Shown here: positions 6,724 to 13,691 of the stretch, in pieces | Layout: every line of letters begins with the position of its first letter | How positions within the stretch are numbered: the first letter of the stretch is position 1 | NCBI GenBank assembly: GCA_015490475.1 | Contig: WFXT01000289.1 | Span: forward strand, 1-13,691 | Source of the DNA: Bacteroidota bacterium | GTDB lineage: Bacteria > Bacteroidota > Bacteroidia > JAADEI01 | Direction of reading: 5' to 3' | DNA length: 13,691 nucleotides | The notes under the pieces: model-generated | What the model was told of the DNA's origin: nothing | The model's database searches: none | What the model saw: the letters and a program-made list of their open reading frames with translations, nothing else | Translations under genes and position numbers: made by a program

Positions 6724-7821
6724 ATGCGAATTGCCATAGATGCTAAGCGGGCATTTGCTACCAGAACGGGTCTTGGCGAATATAGTCGACGCCTTATCAA
6801 CGCTCTCTTGAAATATGTTCCCGAATATACTCCAGTGCTTTTCACACCAACCAACCGTTTAGGATGGTATCCAGAACGTCGGGTGCCGATTGTTTTTAGA
6901 GAGGGGGTATGGAAACGGCTCCCTTCGTTTATGTGGCGTTCCTTTGCTATTGGAAAGATCGCTTCACGCTACGCCAATTTGTTTCACGGGCTTAGTAATG
7001 AATTGCCCACTGGCATCTCCATTCCTGCTATCGTAACAATTCACGACTTGCTTTTCATAGAGCATCCAGAATGGTATCCATTTGCTGACAGGCTCATATA
7101 CTCAATGAAAGTCAAACAAGCGATTCAACGAAGTGACCTTATTATTGCAGTTAGTGAAGCCACCAAACAGGCGATAAATTCACACTATCCATCCACCAAG
7201 GGAAGAATAAGGGTTGTTCCACCTATGTTACCAGAAGAAATCTTTGAATTTAAAGGGGAATCCGTCAATCAGATGCAGGAACCTTATATTGTTTTCCTCG
7301 GAAGGATGGAAACACGAAAAAATTTTTATGGTCTATTAAAAGCACTGAAAATAATACCTACTGCCAGACGTCCTATGCTAATTAGCATAGCAGGAAAAAA
7401 CTCATACTTAAAGAAATGCATGAAATGGGTAAAAGAGCAAGTTCCTGACCTAAAATGGAAGCATTATACCAACATACCCAACGAGGAAATATGGAAAATA
7501 CTAAAAGGTTCAATAGCATTGGTTTATCCGTCCTTTGCGGAAGGATTCGGCATGCCAATAGCAGAGGCATCAGCCTTGGGGGTTCCTGTTATTGCAGGCA
7601 GTCATCCAGCGATGCGTGAAGCAGGGGGTAAGTCCACATTATACGTCAATCCTTCGGAACCAGAGGAAATAGCCAGTGCCATTGAAAAACTTATGAATGA
7701 CGTTCAGTTGCGTAAACAACTGAGTCAAGAAGGTAAAAGGCACGCAGAAAAATTTCACCCTCGCAACCTCATCCAGAAAATCAAATCTGCCTACGATGAG
7801 GCACTATCTATATCCACATGA
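6724..7821 (+). CDS. GT4 family glycosyltransferase
   Basis: A 365-residue retaining glycosyltransferase of GT-B fold, family GT4. The N-terminal acceptor domain begins MRIAIDAK with the GLGEYSRRL loop (16-24). The donor domain shows FLGRMETRKN (191-200) and the EX7E motif, with E273 and E281 within PSFAEGFGMPIAEASALG, which binds the nucleotide-sugar. It probably adds a hexose or similar sugar to a lipid-linked or cell-envelope acceptor at the cytoplasmic face of the membrane; the exact sugar is not readable. It has no membrane helix. It is divergent from the flippase, and its last 26 bp overlap the tsaC-like gene, so the three genes downstream of its promoter form an operon. Confidence 0.93.
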   Translation: MRIAIDAKRAFATRTGLGEYSRRLINALLKYVPEYTPVLFTPTNRLGWYPERRVPIVFREGVWKRLPSFMWRSFAIGKIASRYANLFHGLSNELPTGISIPAIVTIHDLLFIEHPEWYPFADRLIYSMKVKQAIQRSDLIIAVSEATKQAINSHYPSTKGRIRVVPPMLPEEIFEFKGESVNQMQEPYIVFLGRMETRKNFYGLLKALKIIPTARRPMLISIAGKNSYLKKCMKWVKEQVPDLKWKHYTNIPNEEIWKILKGSIALVYPSFAEGFGMPIAEASALGVPVIAGSHPAMREAGGKSTLYVNPSEPEEIASAIEKLMNDVQLRKQLSQEGKRHAEKFHPRNLIQKIKSAYDEALSIST

Positions 7822-8374
7822 ATTAAGGCATATAGAAAAGAGTTTGGAAGTTCTAAGGAACGATGGGGTCATTCTGCATCCGACGGATAGCATCTGGGGA
7901 CTGGCAGGAAGAATTTCTCAAATAGCACATCAAAAAATAATTGCCATAAAAGGTCGCCCTCCCGACAAACCTTTTATAATTGGCGTATCATCGGAAGCCA
8001 TGCTCAAGGAATACATGGTGGGCATTACAGAAAAAATCATTGACACTATTAAGCGAACAAGCAGACCCACCACTATAATAGGTAATGCCCGAAACCTGCC
8101 CCAGTGGGCTATTGCTACCGATGGGACAGTAGCCATCAGAATTATGAAACACCTCTTTTCAAAAACACTAATTGAACTGCTTGGCGAACCAATATTTACT
8201 ACATCACCCAACAAATCAGGAATGCCAACCCCTTCCACATTCAGAGAAATAGACCCCAAGATTAAAGAACAAGTTGATTATATTGCCTATATTCATGAAG
8301 AAACGTTACGGTCTGGGCGTCCCTCCAGAATATTGAAGATTACAGAAGATGGCTACACGGTAATAAGACCCTGA
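7796..8374 (+). CDS. tsaC: TsaC/YrdC-type L-threonylcarbamoyladenylate synthase
   Basis: A 192-residue YrdC-fold protein, the short form without the C-terminal Sua5 domain. The family makes threonylcarbamoyl-AMP from threonine, bicarbonate and ATP for t6A at position 37 of ANN-decoding tRNAs. Motifs seen are HPTDSIWGLAG (28-38), KGRPPDKP (52-59), PTTIIG (91-96), TVAIRI (111-116) and TTSPNKSG (135-142), which together line the nucleotide and threonine pocket. Near the end, GRPSRIL replaces the more usual PSTI, a small deviation. The ATG at 7796 overlaps the glycosyltransferase by 26 bp but gives the correct family N-terminus. The stop overlaps the next start (TGATG), pointing to coupled translation with the nuclease-helicase gene. 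The gene symbol is by family resemblance. Confidence 0.88.
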   Translation: MRHYLYPHELRHIEKSLEVLRNDGVILHPTDSIWGLAGRISQIAHQKIIAIKGRPPDKPFIIGVSSEAMLKEYMVGITEKIIDTIKRTSRPTTIIGNARNLPQWAIATDGTVAIRIMKHLFSKTLIELLGEPIFTTSPNKSGMPTPSTFREIDPKIKEQVDYIAYIHEETLRSGRPSRILKITEDGYTVIRP

Positions 8375-11300
8375 TGAGCCCCCAAACCATATATTCATTC
8401 TGCGAAGAGGCTATTGAACTGCTCAATGACCCATCTTTAACTCCTCAAGAAAAACTCTATGAACTCAAGACTCTTGCAAAGGCATATTCCTTGCACACAA
8501 TCAACATAAATCTAATATTTCCTGAAATTGGCGACAGAGATACCATAAATGAATTTTTGTGTTTCGTCAGATTCCTATTTTCAGATTTTCTCCCCAGAGT
8601 TCCCACTAAAACAATAATTCTTCAAATCAAAAATCTTCTGATTAGCATCTCTAACAAACGGGTTCCACACTCATCATTTTGCCAGACAATCCGCCATTAC
8701 TCAAATCAATTCATTGAACTGTCTATTCACACCTCCCTTCCTTCACGCATTGAAGGGTCTCCAACATACCAGCCTTCTCAGAAAATAGTAGTTATACCCG
8801 ACAGGTTTCTGAATATCTATGATTTCCCCTATCCCTTACCGACAAATACAACAGTAAGATTTTTCAATCTGCATAGGAGCAATGACAACACATTAATATT
8901 CACATCCAATAGCACAGCGGTTCTTAGCCCCGATTTCTTGATAGACACAACGATGATTTTATATAACCCATATCGTTCGCTTATTGATGCCCTGTTGCCC
9001 ACTACCATATCAGTTCCTTTGCTACGTGGTTCCATAGTCAATGAACTTATTGACTCCCTAATACTTAATCCACAAGACACACGCTTGGCATTAAGACGAG
9101 CCGTCCTGAAATACCCTCTCTCCCTATGTGTTCTATATCACATTGACCAGAGTGCCGTTTCCCCTCTAATAAAAGAACTACTTCAACACCTGCCCCACAT
9201 AAAGAAATTTGTTACTGCTCGCTTATCGGAAGGGACTGTCCTTACGGAAATGAATATCATCTCTCCATTGCTTGGCTTTCAGGGACGTATAGATTGTTAC
9301 CAAGAAACACAGAAAGGAATCACGTTGTATGAATTCAAGAGTGGTAAGGAGCGACCTGCCGACCATCAACAGGTTGGTCTATATCAAACATTGCATCAAC
9401 TAAACGAAAAGAACCTGCTTTATAGCACTATTTTCTATTCTCAGACAGGAACAACAAAGTCAACAACCGCAGAAATAAATCTGAAGCGACTTTTAAACAA
9501 CCGAAACAAACTGGTTTATCTACTAATTCTCCTTGCCAGACATCGCTTTAAGCAATTTGTTGATGAAATAAAGCATTTCAGACAACGCATTTCTTACGAA
9601 GATGAGAGCATAGAAATCTTTCTTAAGGCTATAGACAACGCAGGCTCCATACAACGAGCGTATTATTTTGAACTTTTAAGTTTTCTCATTCGGGAATATT
9701 TCTTTGTTAAGCGAGACGTTCAAGCCCCTCTATGGAAATCATCTCGTGATGAGAAGGAACATAGCAGTGCCATTATTGGTAACATGCATTTTGTTTCCCA
9801 CAGCCCAGAAAGCAATACCTTAACTTTTGCGTATGATGGGCACCCTCACTTTTTCAGGGAAGGCGACCCAGTGCTCCTGTATCCTGACACAAAAAAGGAA
9901 TCACCACACAAGCACCTCCTATTCTCATGTGTAATAAGGAAAATCCTGCCTGACCAGATAGTTATCTCTCCTTTCAACAGACAACGGGACATAGTTGAAA
10001 CAATTAAGAAACATGACCGATGGGCGATAGAGACTAATCTAATAGACAAGCAATTTTGGGACAGCATGCGGGCTTTGTTTAACATTCTGTCCTCCAAAAC
10101 CTCAACGTTGAAAGTTATTCTTCGGGAAATAGATAATCCTAAGAGCAATGATAATAGTTCAAGTTTGGAACCCGTAGAGAAAGCACTTCAATCCTCAGAG
10201 TTTTTCCTATTACAGGGTCCTCCGGGCAGTGGGAAAACAAGCACATTCCTGATTAATTACGTTAAACAGGTTTTACAGCAGAATAATGTATTACACGTGT
10301 TTATCCTCGCCTTTACAAACAAAGCAGTGCAAAATATATGCTTAAAATTGCAGGCAAACAATATTCCTTATATCCGATTTGGCAGTAAATATACCAACGA
10401 CCCTGCTTTCTTTAATAAACTGGCACATGATGGATATGTCAATGCTCAGAATATAATTGAAGAAGTCATGCATAACATTTCAAGATGGTACAAGCAACTC
10501 ACTAATACCAGAGTAATAGTTTCAACCATAGCGTCATTCAAATCACATCTTACAGAATTTGCAAGATTATTTGACCTATCCAACAGTGAGTTAATAATTG
10601 ACGAAGCATCACAGGTGACAGAAGCAGACATAGCAGGGATAATTCCTCTTTTCAGGAAGTTTGTTCTCATTGGCGACCACAAGCAGTTGCCCCCTGTCAT
10701 CGCTCAACCAGAACACCTATTAAACGTCAAAAACCCAGACCTCAGGAAAATGGGCTTCATATCTCTACGCATTTCCCTTTTTGAACGCCTTATAACACAC
10801 TGCATTTCCAACAATTTAACAAGCAACTATGACCAACTTCAAAACCACTACCGCACCCATAAAGACATTGCAGACCTATACAGAAAACACTACACTAAAC
10901 CGTTGATAGAAAGGCTTCCTCATCAAAAAACAACCAGCCCGCCTTTTAAATTACCTCCTCCTTTCCACGCAATTCACAAAAGAGCCATATTCATCCCTCA
11001 TTCAAGCAAGGAAACAGGCAAGAGAAACCTGAAAGAAGTTGATATTGTGTCAAACGTGGTTAAACTTCTCACAGCAAGTGGGATAAAATCATGGCAAATA
11101 GGAATAGTGACGCCCTTTAGACAACAAATAAATGCTTTGCGTAATGTATTGCCATACCAAGACCTTATCATTGATACAGTGGAACGTTTTCAGGGGGACG
11201 AACGAGATATAATTATCTACTCTGCAAGCGTCAACAACATTAACTGGCTCAACAGAATCAGGACTATAAATTATGCTCCACCTCGGGAAACGGACACCCG

Positions 11301-11424
11301 CTTGCTTGTCGCCATATCAAGGGCAAAACACCTTTTCATTATGACTGGTAATCCTGACATCTTGCTTAAAGATCAGCACTATGAAGATGTCATATCACAA
11401 TGCCAGTTACTCGTGATGCCATGA
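8374..11424 (+). CDS. DNA2-like fusion of PD-(D/E)XK nuclease and SF1 helicase
   Basis: A 1016-residue protein with three parts. Residues 1 to about 280 match nothing I recognise. A RecB/Cas4-like nuclease follows, with E292, D307 (FQGRID), E320-x-K322 (LYEFKSGK) and Q333-x3-Y337. From about 600 comes an SF1B helicase of the DNA2/UPF1 type: Walker A GPPGSGKT (615-622), motif II DEAS (743-746), motif III GDHKQLPP (767-774), HYRTH (825-829), motif V VERFQGDERD (936-945) and motif VI VAISRAK (979-985). A small barrel-like region (about 470-540) precedes it. The cysteine set that holds a 4Fe-4S cluster in Dna2, AddB and many Cas4 proteins is missing: no cysteine occurs between 309 and 518. It may process DNA ends or replication intermediates; the substrate is inferred. 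It is translationally coupled to tsaC. It is not AddA or RecB, whose motifs differ. Confidence 0.87.
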   Translation: MSPQTIYSFCEEAIELLNDPSLTPQEKLYELKTLAKAYSLHTININLIFPEIGDRDTINEFLCFVRFLFSDFLPRVPTKTIILQIKNLLISISNKRVPHSSFCQTIRHYSNQFIELSIHTSLPSRIEGSPTYQPSQKIVVIPDRFLNIYDFPYPLPTNTTVRFFNLHRSNDNTLIFTSNSTAVLSPDFLIDTTMILYNPYRSLIDALLPTTISVPLLRGSIVNELIDSLILNPQDTRLALRRAVLKYPLSLCVLYHIDQSAVSPLIKELLQHLPHIKKFVTARLSEGTVLTEMNIISPLLGFQGRIDCYQETQKGITLYEFKSGKERPADHQQVGLYQTLHQLNEKNLLYSTIFYSQTGTTKSTTAEINLKRLLNNRNKLVYLLILLARHRFKQFVDEIKHFRQRISYEDESIEIFLKAIDNAGSIQRAYYFELLSFLIREYFFVKRDVQAPLWKSSRDEKEHSSAIIGNMHFVSHSPESNTLTFAYDGHPHFFREGDPVLLYPDTKKESPHKHLLFSCVIRKILPDQIVISPFNRQRDIVETIKKHDRWAIETNLIDKQFWDSMRALFNILSSKTSTLKVILREIDNPKSNDNSSSLEPVEKALQSSEFFLLQGPPGSGKTSTFLINYVKQVLQQNNVLHVFILAFTNKAVQNICLKLQANNIPYIRFGSKYTNDPAFFNKLAHDGYVNAQNIIEEVMHNISRWYKQLTNTRVIVSTIASFKSHLTEFARLFDLSNSELIIDEASQVTEADIAGIIPLFRKFVLIGDHKQLPPVIAQPEHLLNVKNPDLRKMGFISLRISLFERLITHCISNNLTSNYDQLQNHYRTHKDIADLYRKHYTKPLIERLPHQKTTSPPFKLPPPFHAIHKRAIFIPHSSKETGKRNLKEVDIVSNVVKLLTASGIKSWQIGIVTPFRQQINALRNVLPYQDLIIDTVERFQGDERDIIIYSASVNNINWLNRIRTINYAPPRETDTRLLVAISRAKHLFIMTGNPDILLKDQHYEDVISQCQLLVMP

Positions 11425-11453
11425 TGCTATAAGCGAAAGTTGGTTCTTTGACT

Positions 11454-11461
11454 TATCTTTG
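11454..11461 (+). promoter_or_regulatory. -7 promoter element of gyrB
   Basis: TATCTTTG matches TAnnTTTG exactly and is followed by CA, as often seen in Bacteroidota promoters. The start would lie near 11466, giving a leader of about 60 nt. No TTG stands at the usual -33 distance (nearest at 11440-11442, only 11 bp away), so the promoter would depend on the -7 element. It means gyrB can be transcribed separately from the operon before it. Confidence 0.5.
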
Positions 11462-11468
11462 CAACGTA

Positions 11469-11501
11469 AGAGAACAGTCAGGCACTCTTATCTCGTTCTC
11501 T
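11469..11501 (+). promoter_or_regulatory. hairpin at the 5' end of the gyrB leader
   Basis: AGAGAAC (11469-11475) and GTTCTCT (11495-11501) are exact 7-bp inverted arms around a 19-nt loop, placed within a few bases of the predicted transcription start. It could protect the 5' end of the mRNA or be a binding site. There is no T-run, so it is not a terminator. Confidence 0.3.
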
Positions 11502-11528
11502 CAAATAGAGGAAGTAAAATTTTGAGGT

Positions 11529-13508
11529 ATGACAGAAAAGGAATTGCAAAAGATTGAAGATGCTTCTGTTCCGAAAGTGTCAGAGGAATACACAGCAGAG
11601 GCTATACAGGTTTTGAAGGGGCTTGAAGGGGTCAGACAGAGACCCGCAATGTATATAGGTGATGTGGGTGTTCAGGGGCTCCATCATATGATATGGGAAG
11701 TGCTTGACAATGCTATTGACGAAGCAGTTGCAGGACATGCTAAGAACATAACAGTTATCATTCACGAGGACGAATCAATTACTGTTCGGGACGATGGTCG
11801 TGGCATTCCAGTGGATATTCACCCCGAAGAGGGCAAGTCCGCTCTGGAAGTTGTTATGACCACTCTACATGCCGGTGGTAAGTTTGACAAGAAGGCATAT
11901 AAGATTTCAGGTGGATTACACGGTGTAGGTGTCTCATGCGTCAATGCCCTGTCAGAACATATGATAGTTAAAGTGTATCGCGATGGCAAGATATACAGGC
12001 AGGAATACCGACAGGGCGTCCCTCAAACAGGGGTTGAAGTAATTGGCGAAACAACAGAAAGGGGCACAGAGGTATGGTTCAAACCAGACCCTACAATATT
12101 TAAGGTAACAAGATTTAACAGAGAAACTGTTGCGGCACGGCTCCGCGAATTGGCTTTTCTCAATCCAGGTTTAAAACTAACTTTAATTGACGAGCGAGAA
12201 AGGGACGAGGAAGGCAATCCTTGGAAACAGGTTTTTTATTCAGAGAAGGGGCTCATTGATTTTGTTAAATTTCTTGACGAGACACGAGAATCCATTATGA
12301 GCGAACCCTTTTATGCTTCAGGGAAAAAAGATGATATAATTGTTGAAGTTGCATTTGAATATAACACAAGCACCATAGAGAGCATGCACTCCTTCGTCAA
12401 CAATATTAACACAAGGGAGGGGGGACCCCATGAGAGTGGTTTCAGAAGGGCCCTTACCCGAGCTGTAAAAGGCTATGCAGAAAAACAGGGGTGGCTTGGC
12501 AAGGCTAAGGTCAACATTACTGGCGATGATTTTAAGGAAGGCTTAACGGCAGTAATCTCGGTTAAACTGCCCAATCCACAATTTGGTGGTCAGACAAAAA
12601 CGAAACTGGCTAATCCAGAGGCAGGAACAGCAGTAGAAGCAATAGTATTCACCAAACTCTCAGAATTTCTTGAGGAACATCCATCCGACGCCAGAGCAAT
12701 TTTTGAGAAAGCCTTAACCAATGCACAGGCTCGCGAAGCAGCACGCAAAGCACGAACGCTCGTACAACGAAAGAGCGCATTGACCCGATCCACTCTCCCC
12801 GGTAAACTCGCAGATTGCTCCTCCAGAAAACCAGAGGAAAGTGAATTATTTCTTGTTGAGGGTGACTCAGCAGGTGGAACAGCAAAGCAAGCAAGGGATA
12901 GACGCTTTCAAGCAATACTTCCTCTCAGAGGTAAAATCCTTAATGTAGAGAAGGCTCCAGAACATAAGATATTTGACAATGAAGAAATCAGGAACATATT
13001 CACTGCTTTGGGTGTTCCCCCTATGAAAGATTTTGAGGAAGCAGACCTGTCCAAGTTAAGGTATCACAAGATAATCATAATGACCGATGCCGATGTTGAT
13101 GGTGCTCATATTTCAACACTCCTCCTGACATTATTCTACCGATACCTACGCCCCCTCATAGACAAGGGCTATGTTTACATCGCCATGCCTCCACTTTATC
13201 TAGTCAAGCGAGGAAAAGAAAAAATATATTGCTGGACAGACGAAGAAAGAGATAAGGCAATTGAAAAACTTTCACAAGATGGAAAACGTGATGCAGTGGT
13301 CGTTCAACGATACAAGGGTCTGGGTGAAATGAACGCCGAGCAACTATGGGAAACAACTATGAATCCCGAAACCAGATTCCTCAAGAAAGTAACTATACAC
13401 AGCGCAGCAGAAGCAGACCGAATTTTTACTATCCTGATGGGTGATGATGTGCCTCCTCGTCGTGAATTCATAGAAACACATGCTCAATATGCCAACCTGG
13501 ATGTATAA
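11529..13508 (+). CDS. gyrB: DNA gyrase subunit B
   Basis: GyrB, 659 residues, is the ATPase subunit of DNA gyrase and works with GyrA to introduce negative supercoils. The GHKL ATPase domain shows EVLDNAIDE (57-65, catalytic E57 and Mg-binding N61), DDGRGIP (88-94), GGLHGVGVS (128-136) and the QTK loop (355-357). The Toprim domain has EGDSAGG (444-450) and DADVDG (520-525), and the C-terminal part carries QRYKGLGEMN (593-602). The length and the ending YANLDV are typical of Bacteroidota GyrB, without the long insertion of proteobacterial forms. ParE is less likely given LFLVEGDSAGGTAKQARDR. The ATG at 11529 follows GAGG at only 1 bp, too close to act as a normal ribosome site, which fits a phylum that rarely uses them. 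It is preceded by its own promoter. Its 3' end is 85 bp from the CRISPR-like repeats, with no clear terminator between. Confidence 0.97.
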   Translation: MTEKELQKIEDASVPKVSEEYTAEAIQVLKGLEGVRQRPAMYIGDVGVQGLHHMIWEVLDNAIDEAVAGHAKNITVIIHEDESITVRDDGRGIPVDIHPEEGKSALEVVMTTLHAGGKFDKKAYKISGGLHGVGVSCVNALSEHMIVKVYRDGKIYRQEYRQGVPQTGVEVIGETTERGTEVWFKPDPTIFKVTRFNRETVAARLRELAFLNPGLKLTLIDERERDEEGNPWKQVFYSEKGLIDFVKFLDETRESIMSEPFYASGKKDDIIVEVAFEYNTSTIESMHSFVNNINTREGGPHESGFRRALTRAVKGYAEKQGWLGKAKVNITGDDFKEGLTAVISVKLPNPQFGGQTKTKLANPEAGTAVEAIVFTKLSEFLEEHPSDARAIFEKALTNAQAREAARKARTLVQRKSALTRSTLPGKLADCSSRKPEESELFLVEGDSAGGTAKQARDRRFQAILPLRGKILNVEKAPEHKIFDNEEIRNIFTALGVPPMKDFEEADLSKLRYHKIIIMTDADVDGAHISTLLLTLFYRYLRPLIDKGYVYIAMPPLYLVKRGKEKIYCWTDEERDKAIEKLSQDGKRDAVVVQRYKGLGEMNAEQLWETTMNPETRFLKKVTIHSAAEADRIFTILMGDDVPPRREFIETHAQYANLDV

Positions 13509-13593
13509 AATATACCCCTTGCAGTAATCCTACTTTTCATTACCCTTATTCCAACTACTAAGCATAATTTCTCTCTTTCTTACTGTCCGCTGA

Positions 13594-13691
13594 TGTTTAA
13601 ATTCCACACTGGTTCAATGCTGACTAGGCTACTATAATGCAGAGGTAGGTGGAGTTCATGGTGTTTAAATTCCACACTGGTTCAATGCTGA
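13594..13691 (-). CRISPR. edge of a probable CRISPR array (two repeats, one spacer)
   Basis: A 30-bp sequence beginning TGTTTAAATTCCACAC and ending GGTTCAATGCTGA occurs at 13594-13623 and again, unchanged, at 13662-13691, where the window ends. The unit repeats every 68 bp, leaving a unique 38-bp spacer. This is the repeat and spacer size common in type I-B and type III arrays. Read on the minus strand the repeat ends GGAATTTAAAC, similar to the common ATTGAAAC end that becomes the crRNA 5' handle, so I assign the minus strand. That would put the leader and the newest spacers outside the window, and the copy next to gyrB at the old end. With only two copies the call is probable, not proven. 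No cas gene is in the window. Confidence 0.75.

Noticed and set aside
7382..7570. Minus-strand 62-codon frame in the glycosyltransferase gene
   Set aside because: It is a shadow of the conserved EX7E region and has no start signal.
8374..11424. Naming the nuclease-helicase AddA, AddB or RecB
   Set aside because: The helicase motifs are of the DNA2/UPF1 type and the nuclease is N-terminal, opposite to AddA and RecB.
13509..13593. CRISPR leader between gyrB and the first repeat
   Set aside because: Only 85 bp, with no clear promoter, and the repeat ends suggest transcription from the other side.

Overview
The window looks like chromosomal DNA of a member of the Bacteroidota, moderately AT-rich. 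This rests on the Bacteroidota-like cysteinyl-tRNA synthetase and GyrB, a small secreted beta-barrel protein of a kind common in that phylum, the lack of regular Shine-Dalgarno sequences, and several exact matches to the Bacteroidota -7 promoter element TAnnTTTG. I cannot name a genus. The window stops inside a repeat, which would fit an assembly contig ending in a CRISPR array.

Left part (1-3460): a PA0069-type radical SAM gene (minus) and a small outer-membrane beta-barrel gene (plus) diverge, with their 5' ends overlapping by 54 bp. An 8-bp-arm inverted repeat sits just upstream of the radical SAM start. The beta-barrel gene then converges on cysS (minus). The 285-bp gap between them is not empty. 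On the minus strand it holds a well-spaced Bacteroidota-type promoter (TTG-N20-TAAGTTTG), then about 100 nt with three C-rich tracts, then a perfect 9-bp GC-rich hairpin followed by a T-tract. I read this as an undescribed small RNA gene, and it is the most interesting observation in the window.

Middle part (3461-6723): cysS and an M20-type amidohydrolase diverge across only 19 bp, with -7 elements so close that each transcript starts in or beside the other gene. The amidohydrolase is followed by a membrane-anchored protein with a carbohydrate-binding-like domain. That gene converges, 3 bp apart, on a Wzx-like flippase gene (minus).

Right part (6724-13691): a tightly packed plus-strand operon encodes a GT4 glycosyltransferase, a TsaC/YrdC-type tRNA-modification enzyme (26-bp overlap) and a 1016-residue protein joining a RecB/Cas4-like PD-(D/E)XK nuclease to a DNA2/UPF1-type SF1 helicase (1-bp TGATG overlap). 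gyrB follows with its own promoter and a hairpin in its leader. Beyond gyrB are two copies of a 30-bp repeat with one 38-bp spacer, the visible edge of a probable CRISPR array.

The flippase, glycosyltransferase and carbohydrate-binding-like protein suggest cell-surface glycan work. The nuclease-helicase and gyrase are DNA-maintenance functions, and cysS and tsaC serve translation. No cas genes are visible.
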